A DNA stretch of 64,000 nucleotides, from positions 26,571 to 90,570 of the forward strand of contig JAEULH010000083.1 in the NCBI GenBank assembly GCA_016793925.1, given 5' to 3'. The DNA is from Rhodospirillales bacterium. Its GTDB lineage: Bacteria; Pseudomonadota; Alphaproteobacteria; Rhodospirillales; Defluviicoccaceae. This document shows positions 17,872 through 25,006 of this stretch, one piece after another (the first letter of the stretch is position 1; each line of letters opens with the position of its first letter). The notes under the pieces are model-generated. The model was not told the origin of the DNA. It worked only from the letters and a program-made list of their open reading frames with translations, and searched no databases. The translations under genes and the position numbers were made by a program.

Positions 17872-18988
17872 GGTCGGCGACCGCCTCCGACCGCTCCGCA
17901 GCGGCGTCGCCGCCGCCGTCCGCAGGTTCGCCGCTGCGGCTGCGATAGAGCGGGCTCTGCAGGTAGCGTGCGATGGCGAAGCGGACCAGGACGCCGATGA
18001 CCGCCGCCGCCGGCACCGCCAGCAGCACGCCGGTGAACCCGAGCAGGGCGCCGCCGGCCATCAGAGCGAACAGCACCCAGACGGGATGAAGCCCGACCCG
18101 CTGACCGACGAGGCGCGGCGTCAGAACGTAACCTTCCAGGATCTGCCCCGTGGCGAACACCGCGGCGACCAGACCGATCGGCAGCCAGCTGTCGAACTGC
18201 GCGAGCGCGAGGCCGAAGCCGACGACCAGGCCGAGCCCGGTGCCGAGGTAGGGTATGAACGAAATGAGCCCGGCGCCGACCCCCACCAGCACCCCGAAGT
18301 CGAGACCGACAAGGGTCAGCCCGACCGCATACCAGGTTCCCAGGGCGAGGCAGACCAGCGCCTGGCCGCGAACGAAACCGGACAGGCGATCGTCGATCTC
18401 GCCAACCTGTTCGCGGATCGTGGCCGCGGCGCCGCGCGGCAAGAGGCCGTCGACGTGGGCGACGATCCGGTCCCAGTCGCGGAGCAAATAGAACGCCACG
18501 ACCGGCATGATCACGACCAGCGACAAGGCGTTGAAGAGGGCGAGGCCGCCGCTCCACAGCCCGCCGACGATCTGCCCGAGCCAGCCGAGGATGTTCCCGG
18601 CGACGTCGCCGACCGCCGAGCGCAGGCGTTCCACCTCGGCATCGGACAGCGATGCCTGAAGCCGCTCGAACATCGGCATGATCGCGTCGCGGCCCTTCTG
18701 GATGTAGTCCGGCAGGCGGGCCAGAAGTTCGACGACCTGGACCTGAAGGATCGGGAAAAGCAGAACGGCGGCAGCGACGAGGACCGCAAGGAAAGAGCCG
18801 AGGATGATCAGGACGGCGGCGGTGCGGGGGCAGCCGACGGCTTCCAGCCGGTCGGCCAGCGGGTCGAGCAGGTAGGCGACGGCCATGCCGGCGATGAACG
18901 GCGGCAGCGCACCGCGCAGCTCGTAGATCAGGACGGCGCCGACGACGGCAAGGCCGAGCCAGATCAGCTGGCGCCGCTCGACGGTCAT
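17864..18988 (-). CDS. AI-2E family transporter (PerM/YdiK-like permease)
   Basis: A 374-residue inner-membrane protein with the AI-2E transporter layout. N-terminal hydrophobic helices begin LIWLGLAVVGAVLIYELRGALPPFIAG. The family pattern YLLDPLADRLEAVGCPRTAAVLII follows. A long amphipathic periplasmic region spans about residues 85-150. The C-terminal helices include SFIPYLGTGLGLVVGFGLALAQ and the conserved VGLHPVWVLFALMAGGALLGFTGVLLAVP. The substrate is unknown for most members. It is upstream of and overlapping hdaA, and downstream of a DUF2066 gene by 11 bases, forming a probable three-gene operon. Confidence 0.9.
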   Translation of the reverse strand: MTVERRQLIWLGLAVVGAVLIYELRGALPPFIAGMAVAYLLDPLADRLEAVGCPRTAAVLIILGSFLAVLVAAAVLLFPILQVQVVELLARLPDYIQKGRDAIMPMFERLQASLSDAEVERLRSAVGDVAGNILGWLGQIVGGLWSGGLALFNALSLVVIMPVVAFYLLRDWDRIVAHVDGLLPRGAAATIREQVGEIDDRLSGFVRGQALVCLALGTWYAVGLTLVGLDFGVLVGVGAGLISFIPYLGTGLGLVVGFGLALAQFDSWLPIGLVAAVFATGQILEGYVLTPRLVGQRVGLHPVWVLFALMAGGALLGFTGVLLAVPAAAVIGVLVRFAIARYLQSPLYRSRSGEPADGGGDAAAERSEAVADRE

Positions 18989-18999
18989 CGGCGTCGGCC

Positions 19000-20136
19000 T
19001 CAGGAGCGCGGCCGCGCGGTCAGCACAAGGCCCTCCGCACCCTGCCGAAGGATGAGGTCCGCCTGCTCCAGGGCGAGGCCCAACTGCTCGGCGGTCCCAT
19101 AATGATGGATGTTGATGAGCGCATGCGAACGCGTCAGCAGCACGACGTCCGTCTTCTCGATGGTCTCGACGCCGTCGAGGCGACGGCGCACGGTCAGCCA
19201 GTCCTCAAGGCTCGAAATCGGTACGGCGACCGACTCGACGGCAGCCTGCGACGCCACCACCAGGTTCTCGCGCTTCCACTGGTTTTGCACTTCCGTCATG
19301 GTCGCTTCCGCGGCGCGGGCGAGCAAGTCGTCGGCGCTTTCCCCGTTCGTCGCAGTGTACCGGCGGGTCGGCCCCTTCCGCGCCCCGTCGGCGCCGTAAA
19401 GGGTCAGCGCGACCGTGAGCTCGGCGGCGCCCGATCCGGTGTCGGGAGCGAGAACGGCGAACGGCACCAGTGCGTCGACCGCCCCGTAGTGCAGAGCGAT
19501 CTCGCGCATCCGGTCGGCGTCGCCGACGGCAGCCTGCTCGGCGTCGATGGCCGCCATGTCGGCGGCGTCGCCCATCGGGATCATCACCGGAACCAGTTGC
19601 CCGCCGGGCAGCGCGCGCCAGGCCGCCAGCCACGGGTTCGGCTCATCCCACAGAACCAGCGAACCTTCGCTGCGCAACACGGGCAGAACCACGAGCGTCT
19701 TCGCTCTGGTCAGCGCGTAGGGAACGCCCCTTTGCGCCAGCAGAAGACGAACCTCGTCTTCCTTGAAGGTGTAGTTCAGGGTCGCGATGTAGCGCACCGA
19801 AGAATACTTCTCGTCGGCGACGGAGAAGTCCCTGATCATCGTCTCGATCTGGGCGTCGGAGACCTTGCCGACCTTGGCTCGATCCGAAGACAGCGTCATC
19901 CGGTCGATGAGCTGCCAGAAGGCGTCGCGTGCGCCCTTGCTCATCGCCTGCTCGCGAGCGGCCGCGGCGGTCTGTGCGGTCACGTCGACCGGAATGCCGC
20001 GAACATCGAACAGCCCGACCTGTGCGGCCGTCGGATCCGCCAGATCCTGAGCGGCGACCCTGGCCACCGCCAGGACCATGACAAGACAGGCGATGAGGAC
20101 TGGCCGGCCGAACGGCGACGCTCCCCGATCGGTCAT
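19000..20136 (-). CDS. DUF2066 domain protein, exported
   Basis: A 378-residue protein with a signal peptide (RPVLIACLVMVLAVARVAAQ) and thus probably periplasmic. FDVRGIPVDVTAQTAAAAREQAM is the typical DUF2066 opening, followed by RDAFWQLIDRM, VRYIATLNYTFKEDEVRLLL and RAKTLVVLPVLRSEG. The family has no established activity. The ATG at 20136 was chosen over the longer frame because it directly precedes the signal sequence. It begins head-to-head with purM, the two start regions overlapping, and runs into the permease gene, an arrangement I recall as common in alphaproteobacteria. Confidence 0.8.
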   Translation of the reverse strand: MTDRGASPFGRPVLIACLVMVLAVARVAAQDLADPTAAQVGLFDVRGIPVDVTAQTAAAAREQAMSKGARDAFWQLIDRMTLSSDRAKVGKVSDAQIETMIRDFSVADEKYSSVRYIATLNYTFKEDEVRLLLAQRGVPYALTRAKTLVVLPVLRSEGSLVLWDEPNPWLAAWRALPGGQLVPVMIPMGDAADMAAIDAEQAAVGDADRMREIALHYGAVDALVPFAVLAPDTGSGAAELTVALTLYGADGARKGPTRRYTATNGESADDLLARAAEATMTEVQNQWKRENLVVASQAAVESVAVPISSLEDWLTVRRRLDGVETIEKTDVVLLTRSHALINIHHYGTAEQLGLALEQADLILRQGAEGLVLTARPRS

Positions 20137-21263
20137 TGCATGAGGCCTCGGATCCATTATGGTCGGAGCCAGTTCTAGCATGTCGGCCGGAGGATGACAT
20201 TAGCGGTTTCGACTACAAGGCGGCTGGGGTCGACATCGACGCCGGGGCCCGACTGGTCGACGAGATCGCACCGCTGGCCGCGGCCACGCGCCGCAGCGGC
20301 GTCGTCTCCGGCCTCGGCGGCTTCGGCGCCCTCTTCGACCTGCGCGACACCGGTTACCGGGACCCCGTTCTCGTCGCTTCGACCGACGGGGTCGGCACGA
20401 AGCTGAAGGTTGCTTTTGCCGCCGGCGTTCACGATTCCATCGGCATCGATCTTGTCGCCATGTGCGTCAACGATCTTGTCGTCCAGGGCGCGGAGCCTTT
20501 GTTCTTCCTCGATTATTTTGCCACCGGCCGGCTTCGTCTGGACACCGCGCGCGCCGTCGTCGGCGGGATCGCCGCCGGCTGCAGGGAGGCCGGTTGCGCC
20601 CTGATCGGCGGCGAGACCGCCGAAATGCCCGGCATGTACGCCCACGACGACTACGACCTCGCCGGTTTTGCGGTCGGCGCGGTGGAGCGCGATCGCATCG
20701 TCGGCAGCGATCCGCCGCGTGCGGGCGATGTGGTCCTCGGCCTCGCCGCGTCGGGGTTGCATGCCAACGGCTTTTCGCTCGTCCGCCGGATCGTCGCCGA
20801 GAAGGGCTACGACTACGGCGATGCCGCACCGTTCGCCGCCGATGCATCCCTCGCCCAGGCCCTGCTCCGGCCGACCCGGATCTACGTGCGAAGCTGCCTT
20901 GCGGCCATCGCCGGCGGCGGCGTGCGGGGGCTGGCGCACATCACCGGCGGCGGCCTGATCGAGAACATTCCCCGCGTCCTTCCGGACCCGCTGGCGGTAG
21001 AGCTGGAGGCGAAGGCCTGGCCGCTGCCGCCGGTCATGGACTGGCTGAAAAGCGCCGCGCATCTGCCGGCGGCGGAGATGGCCCGGACGTTCAACTGCGG
21101 GCTTGGCATGATCTGCATTGCCGCCGCCGATCGGGCCGACGACGTCGCCGCAGCATTCGCTCAAGGAGGCGAGACGTTGTATACGGTCGGCCGTGTGGTT
21201 CGCCGCGACGACGGCGGGCCGAGCGTCATCCTGCGCGACGTGGAGCAGGCATGGCCGCGGTAG
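20136..21263 (+). CDS. purM: Phosphoribosylformylglycinamidine cyclo-ligase (AIR synthetase)
   Basis: Catalyses ATP-dependent ring closure of FGAM to AIR in purine synthesis. Conserved segments include FDYKAAGVDIDAG, VASTDGVGTKLKVAF, DLVAMCVNDLVVQGAEPLFFLDYFATG, ALIGGETAEMPGMY, HANGFSLVRRIV, AHITGGGLIENIPRVLP and MARTFNCGLGM. The start is a problem. No ATG or GTG is in frame between the upstream region and DISGFDYK, so the only usual candidate is TTG 20136, which overlaps the divergent DUF2066 start and has no ribosome site. The well-placed ATG codons at 20180 and 20194 are out of frame. A one-base sequencing deletion near 20190 or a rare start codon should be considered. It overlaps purN by 13 bases. 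Confidence 0.9.
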   Translation: MHEASDPLWSEPVLACRPEDDISGFDYKAAGVDIDAGARLVDEIAPLAAATRRSGVVSGLGGFGALFDLRDTGYRDPVLVASTDGVGTKLKVAFAAGVHDSIGIDLVAMCVNDLVVQGAEPLFFLDYFATGRLRLDTARAVVGGIAAGCREAGCALIGGETAEMPGMYAHDDYDLAGFAVGAVERDRIVGSDPPRAGDVVLGLAASGLHANGFSLVRRIVAEKGYDYGDAAPFAADASLAQALLRPTRIYVRSCLAAIAGGGVRGLAHITGGGLIENIPRVLPDPLAVELEAKAWPLPPVMDWLKSAAHLPAAEMARTFNCGLGMICIAAADRADDVAAAFAQGGETLYTVGRVVRRDDGGPSVILRDVEQAWPR

Positions 21264-21919
21264 GGAGCGGACGAAGGCTGCGGATCGGCGTGTTGATCTC
21301 CGGGCGCGGCAGCAACCTGCAATCGCTCATCGATGCGACGAAGCAGGCCGACTACCCCGCCGAAATCGGGCTCGTCATCGCCAACACCGCGGGCGCGTAC
21401 GGCCTCGAGAGGGCGCGCGCGGCGGGCGTCGCGACGCAGGTGATCGACCACACCGCCTACGCCTCGCGCGGCGCCTTCGAGACTGCGCTGAGCGAGGCCC
21501 TGAACGCCTCAGGCTGCGAACTCGTCTGCCTCGCCGGCTTCATGCGGCTGCTCACCGAACCGTTCGTCGAGGCATGGTGGGACCGCCTGATCAACATTCA
21601 TCCGTCGCTGCTGCCGGCGTTTCGCGGTCTGCAGGTCCACGAAAGGGTCATCGCCTACGGCGCCCGCTTCACCGGCTGCACCGTGCACTTCGTCCGCCCT
21701 GCGATGGACGACGGCCCGATCGTCGTTCAGGCGGTGGTTCCCGTCTTCGACGACGACGATCCGGACCGCCTCGCCGCGCGCGTCCTCATCGAGGAACACC
21801 GGATCTACCCGTTGGCCGTTCGCCTGATCGCGGAGGCACGGGTGCGCGTCGAGGGCGCCCGCGTCCGCATCGCCGGCGCACCCCGCGACGACGTTTCGCT
21901 GATCAACCCTCGGGCGTAA
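21251..21919 (+). CDS. purN: Phosphoribosylglycinamide formyltransferase
   Basis: Uses 10-formyl-THF to formylate GAR in the third step of purine synthesis. The 222-residue protein has RIGVLISGRGSNLQSLIDA (GAR binding), IANTAGAYGLERA, LAGFMRLL, and INIHPSLLPAF with the catalytic Asn/His. GCTVHFVRPAMDDGPIVVQ carries the catalytic Asp. The start ATG 21251 lies inside the end of purM, giving translational coupling. With purU elsewhere in the window, it competes for the same 10-formyl-THF pool. It is convergent with ndk. Confidence 0.95.
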   Translation: MAAVGSGRRLRIGVLISGRGSNLQSLIDATKQADYPAEIGLVIANTAGAYGLERARAAGVATQVIDHTAYASRGAFETALSEALNASGCELVCLAGFMRLLTEPFVEAWWDRLINIHPSLLPAFRGLQVHERVIAYGARFTGCTVHFVRPAMDDGPIVVQAVVPVFDDDDPDRLAARVLIEEHRIYPLAVRLIAEARVRVEGARVRIAGAPRDDVSLINPRA

Positions 21920-22001
21920 GCGGCCGCGACCCGGACCGAGGGAGCGCCGCCGGCCGCCGGGCGCCCACCTCAAACGGTCCCTTTCGAGAGCGCCCCGGGC
22001 G

Positions 22002-22424
22002 CTACCCGACGATCTCGATGTCGCTGAAGAAAAACTTGATCTCCTTCGCCGCGTTCTCGGGCGAATCCGAGCCGTGCACGGCGTTCTCCTGCACGTTCTG
22101 GCCGAACGCGTGACGGACGGTGCCTTCGGCGGCGTTGGCGGGGTTCGTCGCACCCATGATTTCGCGGTTGCGGGCGATCGCGTTGTCGCCTTCGAGAACC
22201 TGCGCGACGACCGGCCCGGAGGTCATGTACTCCACCAGCTCATCGTAGAACGAGCGCTCGGCATGCACGGCGTAGAACTGCTCGGCCATGGTCTTGGTCA
22301 GATGCAGACGTTTTTGCGCGACCACCTGCAGCCCGCCCTCTTCGAACATGGCGATGATCTTTCCGGTCACATTGCGCGCCGTCGCGTCGGGCTTGATGAT
22401 CGACAACGTCCGTTCCGCGGCCAT
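22002..22424 (-). CDS. ndk: Nucleoside diphosphate kinase
   Basis: Equilibrates NTPs and NDPs by way of a phosphohistidine. The 140-residue length is exactly that of bacterial Ndk. Conserved parts are [64 protein letters not shown] and [21 protein letters not shown], with the active-site His in NAVHGSD. The C-terminus [13 protein letters not shown] is typical. The start ATG 22424 gives [13 protein letters not shown]. It is monocistronic, convergent with purN. Confidence 0.97.
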   Translation of the reverse strand: MAAERTLSIIKPDATARNVTGKIIAMFEEGGLQVVAQKRLHLTKTMAEQFYAVHAERSFYDELVEYMTSGPVVAQVLEGDNAIARNREIMGATNPANAAEGTVRHAFGQNVQENAVHGSDSPENAAKEIKFFFSDIEIVG

Positions 22425-22695
22425 GGCAGTAGTCCCCTTCTTCTTGCGATCAATTGGAAAATCCGCTCAGGCGAGCCCCATTGGCCGGGGCCCATGTCCA
22501 CCTGCGCCGGAACCTCCATCCGCCGCAAGGACGCGGCCTTATAGACTCCGCCCGCAGTGGTGACAAGCGCGACGGAGCGGCCCGAAGCTGGCGGCTGGCG
22601 GCGGTTGGCGACGCGACCGGATCCTGCGATCGCCCAGCCGAACCGTTTACAGGGATTTCGGCGAGGAGCCGTCGATTCAGGCGCGGGCACCCCGG

Positions 22696-23361
22696 TCAGG
22701 CAACGATCGCCGGAAGATGGCCGATTTTCACATACAACAGGCAGCCTTCGAGGCTGAACGGCGCATGCCGGCTGCCCGGAGGATTGCGCAACCAGGAACC
22801 GGCCGCGTAACGGCCCTCCTCGTCCTCGACGGCGCCATCCACCACCAGGATCTCCTCGCCGCCGGGATGATCATGGGGAGCAAACCGGGTCTGGGGCGCA
22901 TAGCGGACGAGCGAGACGCGCTCGCTGCCGAAGCCGTGCAGCGGTAGGACGGCGATGCCGCGCGACAGCCCGGGAAACCATTCCTCGGCGTGGGTGTCGA
23001 CGACCACCCGCGCACGATCGTCGGGGTGAAACTGACACCGCTTGACGAACAGGACGCAGCCGCCGTCGCTCCACGACTCCTGCCCCGCTCCCGGCGGGTT
23101 GCGGATGTAGGTCCCGCGCGGGTAGGCGCCGGCGTCGTCGGCGAAGGCGCCGTTCAGGACCAGGATCTCCTCGCCCGGCGAGCGCTTGCGGCCCGCAGAC
23201 CGGCTGTTCGGTCGATAGCGAACGATGCCGGTCATCCGCGCCTCCTCGTCGCCGTGGCACTCGAGCACCCGCCGCTCGATGCCGGCGGTCGGCGACGCCG
23301 TCCACTCCGCCTCGTCGGCGAAACTCACGGCTCGTTCGGCAAGGTCCGCATGCAGGCGCAT
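22696..23361 (-). CDS. Double-cupin protein of the ChrR cupin (cupin_7) type
   Basis: A roughly 221-residue protein made of two tandem cupin domains of the anti-sigma-factor ChrR C-terminal type. The first half has VRYRPNSRSAGRKRSPGEEILVLNGAFADDAGAYPRGTYIRNPPG. The second repeats the pattern with VRYAPQTRFAPHDHPGGEEILVVDGAVEDEEGRYAAGSWLRNPPGSRH. The second cupin keeps HDHPGGEE metal-ligand residues, while the first has lost the histidines (RKRSPGEE). There is no anti-sigma domain, so it is probably a small metal-binding enzyme or sensor rather than a sigma regulator. The start ATG 23361 is likely, and a GTG one codon upstream is also possible. Confidence 0.75.
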   Translation of the reverse strand: MRLHADLAERAVSFADEAEWTASPTAGIERRVLECHGDEEARMTGIVRYRPNSRSAGRKRSPGEEILVLNGAFADDAGAYPRGTYIRNPPGAGQESWSDGGCVLFVKRCQFHPDDRARVVVDTHAEEWFPGLSRGIAVLPLHGFGSERVSLVRYAPQTRFAPHDHPGGEEILVVDGAVEDEEGRYAAGSWLRNPPGSRHAPFSLEGCLLYVKIGHLPAIVA

Positions 23362-23536
23362 AACCCGCTGGCGCCATCTCCGTCGTTCGCGGCGCGGCTC
23401 CGATCGGCCGCCACCGCGTCCACAAGGCGGGATCATACCACAGGCTGCGGCCGCGCGCTGTCCGGAAGAGCCGGCGCCCCGTTCCACCGGGGCCGCGGGC
23501 GCGAACGCGAGCGGCCCGCGACGCGGGCCGCCTCGC

Positions 23537-24892
23537 TCAGCGTCGCTGGATGCGCTCGACCGCAGGGTCGTCCTTCGTCAGGGGACGTCCGCGTCCGTCT
23601 CCGGCGATGAAGTAGTCGCCGTTCAGACCGCCGAGCCGGCTGGCCAGCATCAGGTCCGCCGCACTGTCTCCGTCCTCCACGGTGTTGCCGGTGATGATCG
23701 CGCCGCCGCTCAGGACCGCCATCGGCGCCTGACCAAGCTCCATGACATAGCCCCCCTCTTCCGGCCCGATCGCCTGCTTCAGCATGTCGCTGAGGTTGAT
23801 CGGCGCGGCGCCGCTGATGGAGGGATAATAGGTTTCGTCCGGGTTCATGGTCGCCGTGTACTCCGTGAAGTTGTCGGCGTCGCCATGGCCGGTTGCGAAA
23901 TGACCTTGCAGAAGGTAGGCGCCGGTGAGCGAATCCTTGGCCTGGGCGAGCGCGATCGAGCCATAGCAGATGCACGCGACCGGCTTGCCGCCCTTGACGA
24001 ACGCCTCGAGCAGCGCCCAGTCCCGGGTGTTGTTCCCGAAGTCGCCGATCGCGCCGCCGCCGCCGACCCAGGCCATGCCGGCGAACGAATCGAGGGCCTC
24101 CAGGTCGGGATCGAGGCGCGCCGCGTAATCGTCCCGAACGCCCTCGCCCTGCTTGGGGCGCGGATAGCTGTCGCGAACGATGTCGCGCAGGCTCGTCGGT
24201 TTTTGCAAGAAGCCGGTGAATTCGCCGACCGGGTCCAGCTCGGGAGGCACGACCTCGGCGCCCTGCGCGATCGCGGCATTGCGCCTTTCATCGTACCTGG
24301 CGCGCTGGGCGGGCGTGAGGAACTGCCGGCCCAGGCGGGCGATTCCTTCCGTAATCTGCAGCGCATTCAACGCCTGGTCGGAAAACGGCGCGACCGTGGT
24401 CACGCCGTAGGGAATGGGTTCTTCTCCGTGCTCGGTGATGGGAACGATGCGGGCGCCCTTGAGCATCAACTTGCGAACGAAGAGGGTGAATTCGGGACTG
24501 AAGTAACCGGAAACCGGAACCCGTACGCCGAACGTCTCGCCGTTGGCGAAGAACTTGCCGCGAATGTCGACACCGGTCCTGCGGCTGACATCCTCGTCGA
24601 CCATCTCGATGAGCGTATCCTTGCCGGTCCCATCGCTCAGCGCCGCGGCAAGCCGTTCGATCCGAAGATGGCGATCCACCGGGGTCGGGCGCGCCGTCGC
24701 AAACAAAGGCAGTTTGTTGGCCGACGCATAGGCGGTGTGCCGGGCGGCCTCCGCGTAACTCGCGTAGGCCTGCCTCCAGTCGATCCGGCCGCCATGGGCG
24801 CTGTCTACGGCGCGGCCGACCTTGTCGTCCTGGGCGTCCATTCCCCCATATGTCGCTCGATTCCCAAACCCCGTCGTCGTTCTCTCAGCCAT
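23537..24892 (-). CDS. DJ-1/PfpI (class I glutamine amidotransferase-like) family protein, long form
   Basis: A 451-residue protein whose middle matches the DJ-1/PfpI fold. ALDSFAGMAWVGGGGAIGDFGNN corresponds to the PGGHG loop. GKPVACICYGSIALAQAKDSL holds the nucleophile-elbow cysteine (CICYG). LLQGHFATGHGDADNFTEY corresponds to the later conserved Thr/Glu part. The N-terminal 140 residues add an extension not found in short PfpI proteins, and VSGYFSPEFTLFVRKLMLKGARI resembles the first strand of the fold. Function could be glyoxalase/deglycase-like or stress-related. The start has a strong AGGAGG eight bases upstream. Confidence 0.6.
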   Translation of the reverse strand: MAERTTTGFGNRATYGGMDAQDDKVGRAVDSAHGGRIDWRQAYASYAEAARHTAYASANKLPLFATARPTPVDRHLRIERLAAALSDGTGKDTLIEMVDEDVSRRTGVDIRGKFFANGETFGVRVPVSGYFSPEFTLFVRKLMLKGARIVPITEHGEEPIPYGVTTVAPFSDQALNALQITEGIARLGRQFLTPAQRARYDERRNAAIAQGAEVVPPELDPVGEFTGFLQKPTSLRDIVRDSYPRPKQGEGVRDDYAARLDPDLEALDSFAGMAWVGGGGAIGDFGNNTRDWALLEAFVKGGKPVACICYGSIALAQAKDSLTGAYLLQGHFATGHGDADNFTEYTATMNPDETYYPSISGAAPINLSDMLKQAIGPEEGGYVMELGQAPMAVLSGGAIITGNTVEDGDSAADLMLASRLGGLNGDYFIAGDGRGRPLTKDDPAVERIQRR

Positions 24893-25006
24893 GTGTGCCT
24901 CCTCGGGCCGTATCGAACGCTGCCGGAAAGGTTTGCCGGCGCGTCCTTTGGAAGGACAAGCCTACCGACTGCTGCGGCGAGATCAACGAGCGCCTCGCCT
25001 GCCCGC

